DNA from: Epiperipatus broadwayi
Lineage: Eukaryota > Onychophora > Udeonychophora > Euonychophora > Peripatidae
DNA length: 64,000 nt
NCBI GenBank assembly: GCA_028023455.1
Contig: JAQFVV010012402.1
Coordinates: forward strand, 16,866,935 to 16,930,934
Direction: 5' to 3'
Below, in pieces: positions 1 to 12,656 of the stretch (positions are counted from its first letter, which is position 1; the number at the start of each line of letters is the position of its first letter). Made by a program: the position numbers and the translations under genes. The notes beneath the pieces were generated by a model. That model worked only from the letters and a program-made list of their open reading frames with translations. It was not told where the DNA came from and made no database searches.

Positions 1-1914
1 TATACAACTGACATTACATTTCTTTCATCTGTACTTTTATATGTGACTATTTTATATGTGTCTATCACAGTTCAACATGTATCATTGGAATCTCAAGTTT
101 AAGCTATTTCTCATATAGATTACTGGTATGGGTATGGCCTGGTAACATGTATATATAAATTTTAGCAATCCTCAATTCAGCTTAACTTTGATAATTGTCT
201 AATTTCAGTTGAGCAAATATATGGAATCATGTAGCAGCTATCCCACTTTGTTTGGGTGGAAATTAAAAATTGACCATCATGGGGACTAGCAGCAATTAAT
301 CTTCTCTTGAAGCTGATTTTCTCCACTGTCTAGTCTCATTTAAAATGAACAACTATTTATAAAAAATACAATGAAATGTATAAACAAGAGGATTAACAGT
401 TAAATCTTTTTCTTCTTGATCACCAAAAATAAGTTTTAATTAAAAAATATTATTTCTTAATGCTTTTAAAGTTTAAATATAGATGTATATACTACAGTGT
501 GCCATTAAATCAATTTTTCTCAATGTTTTCTTGGAATATTTAAAACTAATATACAAAATGAAAAATCCAGTCAAAACAAACAAGATTATTGTATTTTGGA
601 TTTTATTTAAAGTCTCAATACTAGAGCTCTAGTTTTACAATAATTTCTATAAGTTTCATTAATTTTTAGATTTACAAATAAGTAATAAAATTTAAACACA
701 CTACAATGCAGTTTATTTGCAACTTTATTTTTTTTAAGTATTTTGTAATAAGTATGCTTACAAAGTAATTGAAGATGAAAATTATATTTTTACTTAAGTA
801 TTAAAAAACTGAATAATGAGTCAAAAACATGAAGTAATAGGATTTTAAAATACATACTTAATTCATTTGCACACATAGCCAAGATGCTCATTTTAATCTA
901 ATTTTTTCTATCTACTTAACTATTTATATAATTTCTTATATGAGTGCATGTATGTATGTGTCTGTGTGAAAGTAACAGAGATCTTATGGTGTAATAATAA
1001 CATATGTCTTCCATATTAACAATATGAAATTTGAATCTGAAATTTTTTCAGATGACAATTAAGCTTAGATTTTTCTTTCATATACTTGACCGATAACTAA
1101 TCTAATTGGTAACTGGATGTCCATCTAACTACAATAGCCTTCACTATCTGCTATTTAGCAATCTGGTGTGTAATGCTTCCTTTCTTATTCCTTTTTTGGG
1201 GACTGTTAGAAAGCTATTTGTCCCACAATGAGTTATGTAAAGGCTAATTTATTATTTACTTGTATATATCAACATAAAAATCAGTTATTCAGTAATAAAA
1301 GCAATGATAAATTTTTCAAAATAAAATAATAACCTTGCTATAATTTTATATGACTTCTAATAATATTATTAAATAAATTACATATTTAGACTCATAGCAG
1401 TCTCAAAAGTTAAGATTCTTATATCATTGACTAAATCATTGTTATTTTATGCTTAAACATCCTATGACTTCTGCAATGCCCAGGTTGTAGAAAGCTTCCA
1501 ACAGTAGGTGGTGGCTTAATTGCTAGCTGATAGTGAACTGAAGATCTAAGAGATGAGAAATAAAACAAATTAAGCATTCAGCCAGTTTAATTTAATAAGA
1601 ATGTTAAACAATAATTTATAATTTATTTCAAAATGAACACAATAACTTATATTTACAACATATTACAGTATTAAATATAGCAAAGTGGATGAAACAAAAT
1701 AAATTATAAGTTTATCATTAAATTTATATACTTTTATACAATGCTTAATTACAATTATAATCTATATATAGTTGCCAAAATAGTAAAATCAAAGCGATCT
1801 ATATAGAGGTTCCTATAATGGCTTTCATATATATAGATACTCAAATCTCTATGGAATTGTGACTATTCGTAGATACTGTCTACTCAAAGTCACTGATCAA
1901 GTATTAATGAGAGT
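1..1914. other. AT-rich non-coding stretch
   Basis: No coding frame of note, no RNA gene and no recognisable element end was seen; only scattered A/T runs and a short TATGTATGTGTCTGTG microsatellite near 950. Confidence 0.6.
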
Positions 1915-4560
1915 TTATTTATATCTTCTCTCTTCTTTCATTTTCTAGAATGTGGAGAATAGTATAAGCTCAAATTATCTTCAGAAAATAGAAGACTAAT
2001 TTTCATTACAAGATGATAAGTGCTATTTCTTCTTAAGACTTTCTTTACATTGGCACTTAACAATTATTTAATATTTTTATATCTACTTTATACTGTAATA
2101 TGTATAAAAATGTTTGCCCATTTCCTATTTAATGCATTAACCCGAGATATATACAATTCAGAATACACTTTATCCATATTTCTATAAATAAGTAATACTA
2201 TATTTATTTATACAAAACACTTTTTTCCATATACATAGATAATTAAATGAAATTAAACACTTATCAATTCCTCCTCTCACCCTAGAGAAGTTGATTTCAT
2301 GGTTGTTCTGCACAAATAGCCTTTCAATGTTTTGAGGATCATTATTTCTAGACTGTCTTGTAATCACTACTTGCTGAACTACCTCTTCCAGGTTTTGCTG
2401 TTCTTACTTATAGCTTGACTTTGTTCACATCTAGTTCAGCTGATATTTCTGGTAACTTTCTGGTTGTATTCACTCCTCTTCTACTTTGAGGTCTTTTGTC
2501 TCCAATGTAAACTTTCTATCAGATGATTTTACTCAATGCAATGTCATCTGATTTATGTGCCTTCATAACTCTAGATCATTAGCCAATTTTACTAGTTCAG
2601 TCTGCTTTGTTGTATGACTACTTTTTGATTACCCTTTTAAGCAAGCTAATTCTTTCAATTTCCTCTAATAAAAGCACACTATTCTTTGAATTTGGAAATG
2701 GAATGTTCAACCAAATACCGCCACCACTGGTGTAGTACATTGAAAAGAAAAGCAGAAATTAATGAACTTGAATATTTATAATATTTGCTTTGTTTAATAT
2801 GTTACCTATTGGATGTTTTTTTAGTCCAAATTGAATCCAGATAGTAAAATTGTGGAAGATGCTTTAATTTCTTTTTTGACTAGCATTCATTCATATGCTT
2901 GATATGAATTCTATATCATAGTAAAAAAAAATGTTTATGCAAATCCATGGTATGTAAATGTTTAATTAAAAATTGTTACCATATCCTCTGAATTTGTGTT
3001 AAATACAACACAGTAATTGGTTGACTGGAGGCATCAAAGACTTTCATGAATCTATGGGTGCTAAATGGTCTAGCAGAGCAACAAAAATCCATTATATTAG
3101 TTTAATAGCCTTCAAATAGCTCTAATTCCTTGATCTGCATTCTGATTATTCCTTGATATGCTGGGCAGTTCTGGTAATCTTTTCACAATGGTTGTTTTTC
3201 TTTCTCCTCATACAACTATTTTTTTTATTCCAGGTGCATTTGACATCATTTATTTTATCTTCAAATATAGTAATTCTTGTTTGGAATTCACACATCTTAG
3301 CAACCACATCTTGCAATGATGCTTCCATTTCTACTTTCTTTGGAATTATACTTTCATGAGATTGCAAATGTCAACCTTTACATTGTCATTTCAATTCTTT
3401 ATTTACAACAAAGATACACTAATTCTTAGGGATCTGAACTATTACTTGCTAATGTTAAGACGTATTCATTTTCAACAGTGCGGATGCTTCCATTTTATAG
3501 GTTTTCCTTAAACTATGTGCAAAGCTATTTAGATTTTAACAACAGTAAAAAGACATTGTTTTTAGATAATAAGGATACACCAGATCCATTGTTAATTTTC
3601 ATCTCAACTTTTGAATACAGCAAAATTTGTTTACAACTTTTGATATTTGTATTTTCATAAATCTTTTTCATTTTTTTTCTCTAGATTGACAAAAAGCTGG
3701 CTGAACAGCTTATATTTTATCTATTGGGGGGGGGGGGCAAGTCTGATTATCTGAGATCCTGCAGGTCAGACAATGCTAATTTTTTATGCATAAAGTGTTT
3801 TATTCGAATATCCCATTTTACTACACTGTCATGTTCAATTGCTATTTGAAATCTGCTGATTGCTCCATTTCCTCTAACCTTTAGTTATCATTTTCAATAC
3901 AAAAGTCTTTGGATCAAATCTTGAAACCCCTTCCTTTAATCTGTTTTGCTTCATGTATGAAATCATTTTTACTATCCAAAGTGTAGAAAACTGCTTCCTC
4001 ACTAGCTGTCATTTTATTTCACTGCCAATCATGCTCCAAGACAATTGATCAAGGATTTTTATGCTTTCATTATAAATGCTTCTTATATCTAAGACATGAA
4101 GCACAATAATTTGCATGCCCTCTCTTCCAGCTTGAACAGTTTTAAACTAAAGTCATGTGATATGACATGATGGTGAAGAGAGGTTGAAATAACTGTTAAG
4201 CTCCTCTCCCTTGTAAGAGAAAATATCTTCTGGAATTTAGGATTGTACAGATAGTGAGTCACTTCTATGGTATCTTGGCTTGCATATAAGACTTACTAAC
4301 ATAACTTCATTTTTGATTATAAAGTGTGACAAATTATTCTTCCTGTGGCAATATTTTCACCGATTCTCCTAGCTGTTTGTTAAAAGTAACATTTTCTAAT
4401 TTATCTGACTATATTGCATTTACTATTATAACTGTTGCTTTTTGCAAATATGCATTGTGGCCAATTAAATATTGTTTTTCTTTCATAGATTTTTTAGTCA
4501 GTAAATTTTACATTATTATCTTCATTCACAGATCATTTCTATATCTTTCAATACCAGTTC
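1915..4560 (-). mobile_element. Ty3/gypsy-like retrotransposon relic A (antisense)
   Basis: On the minus strand the order is reverse transcriptase end, RNase H, integrase, running from high to low coordinates. Visible remnants are a GSGVSLLSKNN string near 3,560-3,610 that aligns with the RNase H start (Y-G-x-G-A-V-L-S), an NCPAYQ remnant of the integrase zinc finger near 3,160, and FTYHGFAK near 2,930-2,960 (integrase core, FARHGLP-type). Every piece has a clear sister in relics B-E. The frames are riddled with stops. Confidence 0.5.
3726..3737 (+). repeat. G12 homopolymer
   Basis: Uninterrupted run of 12 G inside AT-rich relic A. Confidence 0.9.
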
Positions 4561-5214
4561 TGTAATGTGGTCAATTAAATAAGCCCATTTTTTCTCCATC
4601 TTACAGGAAATTTCTCTTTCACACTCTGACAATATGCAAAAGTCTAGGGTAGAGAATGGTCCCCAATAAATAATTATTCATGATAACTTTGTTAAGTGTT
4701 TGCAAATAGCTACAAAATGAATATGCATCAAGGAGTGAAGGTAATAATCAACTATATGAGAGGTAAGAAATATGAAAAACAACACAATTAGTTTAATTCA
4801 TTTAATGTAATAAATTACTGATTAAAAAGGAAAATACAAATATCTGTCTAAATAACAGATTGATACAATATATATGACTTGTGAAAGAGAAAAAAATATA
4901 TGTTATTAGCCATAATGCTGTAATCAGATAGAGGAAATGACAATTTTAGTAAACAGGCTAGAAAAATTCAATGTCAATATTACTGTAATAAAGTAATGAG
5001 CCAAAATAGTTTTATATATTAATCTTTTAAGCTTATACAACACTTACCTACAATTACAAAAACATAAAAACTAACAACATATTAAAAGGACAGAGTAACT
5101 TGCTCAGGAGCGGTTTTAGCTTTAATCTCTAAAAGACAAATCTCAATGTAATCTTAATCATTGATCAGTCTCAGTCTAATCAATCTAAAAAGGTTGTTTA
5201 CATGCCTTTTCATC
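4561..5214. other. AT-rich non-coding stretch between gypsy relics A and B
   Basis: No frame, RNA or repeat boundary could be supported. It may include the decayed 5' portion of relic A. Confidence 0.5.
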
Positions 5215-7560
5215 TTTTGTTTACTAGAATGGAGGAATAAAGATATATATCACTTCACAGTGACCCCAACCTGACCATACATAGTTTGATTTAAGCAATT
5301 AGGGAAATAATTATAATTACAAAATGATCGAACTAGTATTGGTACATACAAATATTTATTATGTCTTTACAACTATACATATAATAATTTGTTTCAATAT
5401 ATATTTTTTGTACATATTCCATTTAGAGCATTAAATTTGACATATAAATGTATATATAACCCAATACACATTTAATCCATATGCTCCTACATAAGGAATA
5501 TCATTTACAATTTGTCCTCTCACTCAAAAAGAATTGATTTTCTAAATGTTTTACATAAGTAGTCTTTGAGGTTTGGAGATCATTCACTTTTAGACATTCT
5601 TAGAGCTGTTAAACATTGGACTTTCTCTTCACATTTCTTGCTATATTAATTTATTTATGAGCAAACATTTATTTGTTCAGATAGTTCTTCCAGTAAATGT
5701 TGCAGTTCCATTGACACTTCCTTAGTTCACATCTACATTGACAAGTATTTTATACTACCACTGATCAAATAACTTGTGAAGTATGTGATGTAGTTTGTCT
5801 TTGTAGCTCTGCACAATTTGCCAGCGCTACCAATATATCTACCTTGAAAAAAGTTTAAGTACAGTCCATTTACACTATTACTTTTTATTTCTTTAACCGA
5901 ACCTAATTTTCCCATTCAGTATTTATGATTAAGTGGGCTATTCTGTTGCATTCAGAACTAAAAGGAAAAATTCACCGTTTTTATTCTAACTCTATTGGCA
6001 ATTTTGCTATGGAAGTATTTTAGTATAGCACATTGAAAATCATACCAAAAGTTAACTGTTTTTGAATTTTTGTATTAGCTGTCTTGTTCTCTCCTATTTT
6101 AATGTTGGATTTTTTTCAGTCTATTTGATTCTGCTTAATAAGGTGATGTAAGAATGCATCTCTGTGGGTATGTAAATATTTATTAATCTCTGCAATATAT
6201 AAATATTTCAAGCCAATAATATTTAAGGCTATTATCATTTCGTCCAACATGAATTCTTTACAACCCCCTTTCCATCTGACATCAAAATCTAATATAAATA
6301 TTTGGCTCTTAAATGACACAGTCTGCTCAACATGGATCCACTGCCATGGCTTCATAGCCCCGTGCTATAATTATAATTTTTAAACTAAATCCAGGTCCTT
6401 TGTAGAAAAACTCGAACTTTTTTCTGGATCAAGATATTTTTTTCTCTGCATTTCCCTTTTTGTTAAGTCACCAACTTTCTTTTTCCTAATGCAACTAATT
6501 CTCCTTTATTTCAGATGCATTTGGAAGTAATTATTTATCTCCAAATCTGCTCTGGTGCTCTTTTGACATCATCAAATCCTCAACAATGTCTTGGGATAAT
6601 TTTCTATTTTTTTCCAAATTATATTTTCTTGGATTTGCTATTGACAACCTTCAGTGTCATTTATTTCAATTTATTTAAAAAGTGTTAATTTATACGTATA
6701 GATTGAATTCTTCCCTAATGATGATAGTGCTCAATGTTTATAGCAACTTTCCCTTTTTACCATTAATCATTATAGAAGCATTATCCATTAGATACATATT
6801 TATGAAATAACCATTTATCCCTTTAGCTTTTTTAAGTTTTATCTGACAGTGAAACTTTATTTTTAATGACAATGAAGAGCCTGTTTTTTAGATATTAAGG
6901 ATTTGCCTTATCCATTGTTAAATGCCACTTCACCTTTTTTTTTTTCTAAAATAAGTTTTCAGCAAAATTTGCTTACAGTTTTTGACATTTATGTTATCTT
7001 TTTTACTGTCTTTGCTTCCCATAGAATGTGAAAAAGAATGAACTGCTTTTCTTATTCTTCTGTTTTGGGACAAATCTGAAACAGATGATTTGTCATTCAC
7101 ATATGTTGCTTACACTATTTTATCCCAAGAATCTAACAACTATTATTGTCAGTTTCAGTATTAAAAAAAAAAGCAATGTGATCAGAGTTAAATAGCTGTT
7201 AACCTTTTTAAAATCTCATTTTAGGCTACATCTTCCAGACTGCACAAATGTTTGATCATATCTGACTACTTATTGCCATCTGTAATGAACTATATACAAT
7301 AGTCACTATTTGACTTTATTTTTTGACTGTTATTGATTGTTGTGAATCTCACTTTTGTTATAAATAAATTGATCATCTCGGTGCATTATTTATATCAAAT
7401 TTTTCCTATGCTATTTAACTAAAATCAACATTTTCTAATTAACTGTATTTTTTATTATTATTACTATCACTGCAATTTTCTTTGTCAATCTGCATTGTGA
7501 TTAGTCAAGTATTTTTTTCCATATATCATTTGTTTGCTATATTGTACCAATCTGCAATGT
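5215..7560 (-). mobile_element. Ty3/gypsy-like retrotransposon relic B (antisense)
   Basis: Nucleotide similarity to relic A is visible over long runs (5,468-5,600 against 2,168-2,370; 6,880-7,030 against 3,560-3,690). A 79-codon minus-strand stretch at 6,116-6,355 includes KPWQWIHVE and FILDFDVRWK, which align with the first catalytic Asp region of gypsy integrase (RPWxRIHVD...FLVxxDAYSKW). The first Asp has become Glu. Confidence 0.5.
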
Positions 7561-7599
7561 GTGGAGGAGAAAAAAACACTACTGAGTTGTGGTTTACTT

Positions 7600-8560
7600 G
7601 TATTGCTGTTTCAATATATATCTGGCTGAACAATATAATGCAGTGGTGTGTACTATAATTTACATTAACTCTGCACTCATTACCAGCATTAATAGTACAA
7701 TCTGCTTTAAGAGAATTTTAAGTACAGCTCCTTTACACAATTGATATTTATTTTCTAAACCAAAACTACTTTCTCACTTCTAATATAAGTGAACTACTTC
7801 TCTTTATTTGAAACTAACATAAAAAGAGTAATGCAGAGTCTTTAACTTAATAATAATTCCACTGCCAATTTTCTATAGAAGCATTTTGAAAAAGTATAGC
7901 AAAAAAGTTTAGCATTTCTTGAATTTGTTTTGTTAAACATTGTTTTAATTGTTGAATGCCCTTTTTGGCCACTCCATTTGTGTTGTAAGAAAATGTAAAT
8001 TAATCTTTCTTTATTTTTATGGTTATTTACTCTTCTATAACACTGCCAAAAACCAATATTTCTAAAAATCAGTGGTATGTAGTAAATATTTCATCCATTA
8101 TTTTTGGAAATATGTGATATATGAATATTTTATTTAAAACTAATCATCTTCTTGAAGTTTGTATCCATTACAACTCAATATTTGGATTACTCAGAGTATG
8201 ATTAATGTGAATATGCGACTCTTAAATATCCATTATGGTAAACAGAAATCTATTACCGTGACTCAACAGCCTTCAGCCCCATATTTAATTCCTTTATTGG
8301 AAATTAGGCCATTGTTTCTAACCTTTACTAATTAGATGTTTTTTCTGTTGTATTCACTTCATAGATAGCTATTTCTCTTCATCCTAGAGCAATTAATTTA
8401 TAGGATTTATATCTAAATCAAGCCTATTTCTTATTTTCCACTTTCTTTGTAAATTAAGACTTTCAAAATTTATTAATGGCAGCCTTTACATTGTCTCTCA
8501 TTTTTTTATTTACAGCCACCATACTCAACTTTTTTTCCACTTGATCCACGTGTATATTTT
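7600..8560 (-). mobile_element. Ty3/gypsy-like relic C, fragment (antisense)
   Basis: 7,620-7,950 aligns by eye with 5,740-6,090 of relic B (shared AAGTACAGTCC/CTCCTTTACAC-type blocks). The part to about 8,500 resembles the integrase region of relics A and D. It begins where relic B ends, so B and C may be parts of two tandem or nested insertions. No usable coding frame remains. Confidence 0.4.
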
Positions 8561-9613
8561 CTATGTTATGCAAACCACAACATAGTATACTATATCTCAT
8601 ATGATAATGTAAAAAACAAATCTAAATGTGTCCAAATGTTATTTAAAAATTAGTGTAATCTTTGATGTTTAAACAAACTTTTGATTATTTATAATTACTA
8701 CATGCTATTCTTAACTCATTCTTCACATATTTCTTTTTAGAATAGGATATTTCTCAAAGATAGAGTGATGCAAATAACGTGAGTAGTATTGGGGAACACT
8801 TTTGTGCAGTCCTGTATTTTTCAGTTATTAATTTACAAAATTCGGCATACTTTTCCTTTTTTTAAAAAAAAAAACACCTCCAATTCAGATCGTTTTTGAG
8901 CTTGATGAATTGGTCAAATAGCTTTGCATAATCATATCCCAGTGCAGTTAGTTATATAATAATTGCTGTTTCTAAGTACCAGGAATTTTCTATAAGCAAA
9001 AGACAATTTTTAATAGTTCTTAAATCCCAAAATCTGCTCTTAAATACTTTGCATATGACAGATAAATAATTTGAAATAATTGTATAGTTTTCTGAGAATG
9101 TCAATATCATCTTGTTTACGATTGGTTAGTAATACTAGAAATATATTTTACATTAAATATGTATATTATATAAAAAGTAACCAATGCTAAATAAAAAGAT
9201 TTTATGTAAAATTTAATTAATTAGTACCCATTGCTTAATAATTAAACTAAATAATATATTTTATTTAACATCAACACTCTCTACTGTATTTAGTGTTTAC
9301 TTTATCAACTCTATTCCTTATATGTGTTTTGAACCCAGATATAGCAATTGGAAAATTATTCAATATTTCCTTGCAATAGAAGTTTAATTTCTCATTCATT
9401 AGATTCTTAATTAATTATTAATTTACTTTAATTAGATAGAATGACTCATTTCCTGTATCTATTTTCAATATGCATGCGTAAAAGTGTGTGCGCATACACT
9501 GCACTCTTCAAAAGCAAATATTTTCTTTATTCACCATATATGAAGTTTTACTTCCAGTCTATAAACAACAATCGAGTTCCCCAAATTTTTCTGTAATATC
9601 GCCCAAAATGACT
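8561..9613. other. AT-rich non-coding stretch left of the SINE
   Basis: Contains an A12 run near 8,865 and no supportable gene or element. Confidence 0.55.
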
Positions 9614-9740
9614 AAATTCTCTGGAACTAGTCAAGCATTGGTGGTCGAGAGGTCAGCGACGGCTGCTTTATTAACAGTTGTCTCGGGTTCGCTTCCTGGC
9701 TGATGCTATGACACAAGGGGAAAAAAAATTCTCTGGAACT
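9614..9740 (+). mobile_element. tRNA-derived SINE with 15-bp target-site duplication
   Basis: The perfect direct repeat AAATTCTCTGGAACT occurs at 9,614-9,628 and 9,726-9,740. Between them is a short element of about 97 bp. It has a pol III A-box-like segment (TGGTGGTCGAGAGG), a B-box-like segment (GGTTCGCTTCC, about 50 bp later) and a terminal GGGGAAAAA tail. Structure, size, A-tail and duplication together are diagnostic of a tRNA-derived SINE mobilised by a LINE. It is more GC-rich than its surroundings and the duplication is unmutated, so it is probably young. Confidence 0.8.
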
Positions 9741-10319
9741 TTCTTGTTTTATAAAAATAAAATAATTTCTTGCCGCAAAGAAAAATATCGATCCAAAAAC
9801 TTTTCCTCTGCTTATCATGTAAAAAAATGTTGCTATAATTACTGTTCATTTTCACATCTTATTCAAGTCCTGCAATTAAGAAAATCCTTAAATGATTTGT
9901 GTTTCATGGTGCAATAATGAACAAAGTAATACCTTTTTAATATATTTTCATGATAGATTGAACAAGTTGCCGAAGTATATTTATTTTGTGCAACAAATAT
10001 TTGTTTCCCCCAATTGTCTCGAAACACAATTTCTAAGATATTTTTCATTTGTATTTTGAAAGCATTCTTATAACTCAATATATTTCAAAACAGTCATTAG
10101 TTTGTGATCATAATCGACACTTGAAATTATAACAAACAAAACTTTCACACATCAGCCTAACTATGCAACAAAAGTGCAGTTTTGATTGAAGTGAAAGGCG
10201 GGTAAGTGCTGCACATCTCAAGATTTTAACTTTAAACTAATGAGTGTTTTCGGCCTACATAAAAACTTGGTGGGCCACAGGTTGTATATGGCTGATAATA
10301 CAGAATACTCTTTTTAAGC
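9741..10319. other. Non-coding stretch between the SINE and gypsy relic E
   Basis: No long frame or recognised element. A GGTGGGCCACAGG segment near 10,270 is more GC-rich than its surroundings but was not identified. Confidence 0.5.
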
Positions 10320-10510
10320 TTATTTATATTGACTCTTAGAGGTTTGAATTATTCCCTGCCAATGAAGGGGTCTGTTCTATCCTTGACAATAGGGATAATA
10401 GATTTTTAGCTTTCCTACAAGTATTTCTACCAGATTACTACCTAGCCTTTATACATTTCAGCTTGATTATGGATAAAGTTTTTTGCTTTTAATAAGGTTA
10501 AAGAACTGAC
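10320..10510 (-). mobile_element. Ty3/gypsy-like relic E, left part
   Basis: ACTCTTAGAGGTTTGAATTA and the following 170 bases align with 17,895-18,090 (relic D) and 3,425-3,560 (relic A), the region just upstream of RNase H. The matching continuation reappears at 15,340-15,480, on the other side of the Tigger element. Confidence 0.45.
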
Positions 10511-11186
10511 AAGTACGGAGTCAGACTTCCTAAGCTAACAGCCATATTGTTTAAATTAAACACACACAAAGATTCAACAACTTAACAATGAGTAAAATAG
10601 GTATGGCAGTAATATTGATTAGTAGGCTCAAGTGGTGACTGGATCATTGAACGTATTAACAAATAGTATTGATTACTGAACAGTTCATATATGGAGTTAC
10701 TGTAATCTATGCACTTTATTAATGTATATTTCACTTCTGTAACTTTCAGCATTAATTTTCACTAGCAGTTTTAGTAAGCACTTTATGGCTCACACACATC
10801 TCTGAGTCGTACGTTGGATTTGACTGCATCTCTTTTCTTCTGCACTATCTGATCTGCAACTGCACTGCAGACATTAAACTCTTTTCACTCTGTTCTACTA
10901 GTATACCTCCCCCTCTTTATTAGAAGTTCTGCTGGCATTTTTAGCAACTCTAGTAATTTGCATATTATAAAATGTTATACTGCTAATTTGCATATTGTTA
11001 TACAATTTGTTATGCAAATTAGTATAGGAAGGTTACTTGGTTTTTTTATTCTACTTTTCCACATTACTTATAGAATTTCATATCAATACTTGTTTTGTCC
11101 AGCTTTGCACACACACGTATATGTGTAACTTCATAAAATAAACACATAAACCAGTCAATACATAACAATAACCATTCCTTTTTTTA
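10511..11186. other. Unassigned stretch between gypsy relic E and the Tigger end
   Basis: No matching part was found in the other relics, so it may be a further insertion. It contains the octamer inverted repeat at 10,954-11,022 and no supportable gene. Confidence 0.5.
10955..11022. repeat. Three octamer (ATTTGCAT) motifs with a perfect 12-bp inverted repeat
   Basis: TAATTTGCATA occurs at 10,954 and 10,984, and its reverse complement TATGCAAATTA at 11,011. CTAATTTGCATA (10,983-10,994) and TATGCAAATTAG (11,011-11,022) pair perfectly with a 16-nt loop. ATTTGCAT is the POU-domain octamer; no adjacent gene supports a promoter role, so a transposon terminus is equally possible. Confidence 0.5.
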
Positions 11187-11330
11187 TACCATATTTGTTG
11201 GTGTATAGGACACATCCCCCCCCTCAAAATATGCCTAAAATATGGGATGCATCTTACATGGTAGTAATCAAAATTATGAGCTGAAATTACAGTCACAGTA
11301 AAACTTCTGGTTTATATTAATATACATATT

Positions 11331-11760
11331 TAAAGAAGTTGCTCTCATGACAATGGCAAAAAATCCCATAAGCCAACCTAGTATGACTCTACATAACCAC
11401 TAATCAACTTTGCTCTTAGAAAAAAATGGAGAAATCAGGAGGAACCTCATAGTATAGGAAATTTCTAGATGGTTACCTTTGATCAGGATGGCTGTTGGAT
11501 AAAGCGTTACCTTAAAATTTAATACTGAAGAATCTAAGGGTCCAGGTTCGAATCCCTTACTAGTACTGCCACTGCTCAGGCCAGCAACACCTGAAGAGGA
11601 AAGAATACTCTAACCTGTTTGATGTGCTATTACTAACAGTTAAATGTATTTGGAATATTTAAAATAAAGTTAAATTTTTCTAAAGACATTCAATACACAC
11701 GTTAGATGGAAATAGTCCAATATAAAAATAGGAATAGAACACCATCATCACAAACCTTCA
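11331..11760 (+). repeat. Left pseudo-LTR of the Penelope-like element
   Basis: Aligns with 14,151-14,569 over nearly its full length. It contains the fragment CATGACAATGGCAAAAAATC and the late motif AATAAAGTTAAATTTTTC seen in both copies. It differs by carrying a tRNA-like A-box segment (about 11,484-11,512) that is missing from the right copy. Confidence 0.8.
11482..11562 (+). repeat. tRNA-like (pol III promoter-like) segment within the left pseudo-LTR
   Basis: An A-box-like TGGCTGTTGGATAAAGCG lies about 40 bp upstream of a B-box-like GGTTCGAATCC (11,545-11,555). Acceptor and T stems do not pair well, so this is not a functional tRNA gene. It may be a SINE fragment captured by the retroelement or an internal promoter; the right pLTR keeps only the B-box-side remnant. 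Confidence 0.45.
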
Positions 11761-12110
11761 GGAAAACATTAAGTATTTGGTATGGACCCAATACTATATC
11801 AAAGTTTAGACATTATGAAAAATCATGTCTAAAGCTGCCCAAAGTAGAAAATCACTTAACTTTCTTATGTAAATGTAAACCTGAAAGGATAGTTCCTAAA
11901 GGTTTGCAACTAAAATCTCCAATTCACTCTCAAAGAGCTGAGAAAATTATTGAGCAGGTGAAGCTCTATTAAGAGAAAGAATAAATGCTCAAAGGTTTTC
12001 TAAGTATCAAACAATGCATTTCGTTAATAATGTAGAATGTTTTAAAAAATAAGCATACTGATGAAGACTACATGAGTTTCTTAAGCAATAAAAAAATCAT
12101 ATTCTACATT

Positions 12111-12528
12111 ACATGGAAAAATAAAAAAATGTTCAAAGGAGAAACTTGCTAACCTACATTGGCACATCAAAAATTATGTCCCAACTTCTGTTAAAAATCT
12201 GTTCTAAACATCTAACAGATAATGAAATTTCTATTCTTGAAAGAGGATTAAACTTTGCCATAACACCATGTAATATCCCGTTATTAGATATAATGGCAGC
12301 TATTGAGAAGTCACTCATTACATGGAAAAATAAAAGAATGCTCAAAGGAGAAACATGCTAACCTACATGGGCACATCAAAAATTATAATGTCCCAACTTA
12401 TCTGTTAAAAATCTGTTCTAAACATCTAAAAGATACTGAAATTTCTGTTCTTGAGAGGATTAAACTTTGTCATAACACCACCTAATATCCCTTTATTAGA
12501 TACAATGGCAGCCATTGAGAAGTCACTC
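12111..12528 (+). repeat. 209-bp tandem duplication inside the Penelope-like element
   Basis: The block starting ACATGGAAAAATAAA at 12,111 recurs at 12,320, and both copies run through the ILERGLNFAITPC-type segment to AGAAGTCACTC. The copies differ by several substitutions and small indels, so the duplication is old and postdates or accompanies loss of function. Confidence 0.85.
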
Positions 12529-12576
12529 AAAAATTGCCAATAGAAGCAGCAGAATTACACTGGAGAATAAAGACTT

Positions 12577-12656
12577 GACAAGCAACCAAAATTGAAGTCA
12601 AACATATTCTATGGTGGACAAGCAACCAAAATTAAAGTCAAACATATTCTATGGTG
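12577..12656 (+). repeat. 40-bp tandem duplication inside the Penelope-like element
   Basis: GACAAGCAACCAAAATT starts at 12,577 and again at 12,617, with one G/A difference in the 40-bp unit ending TTCTATGGTG. Confidence 0.85.

Noticed and set aside
3146-3367. Real small genes for the overlapping 73- and 68-codon frames on opposite strands
   Set aside because: Both lie in the integrase and upstream portion of gypsy relic A; neither has independent support.
11482-11562. A functional tRNA gene
   Set aside because: Box motifs are present but acceptor and T stems do not pair properly; it is kept only as a tRNA-like segment.
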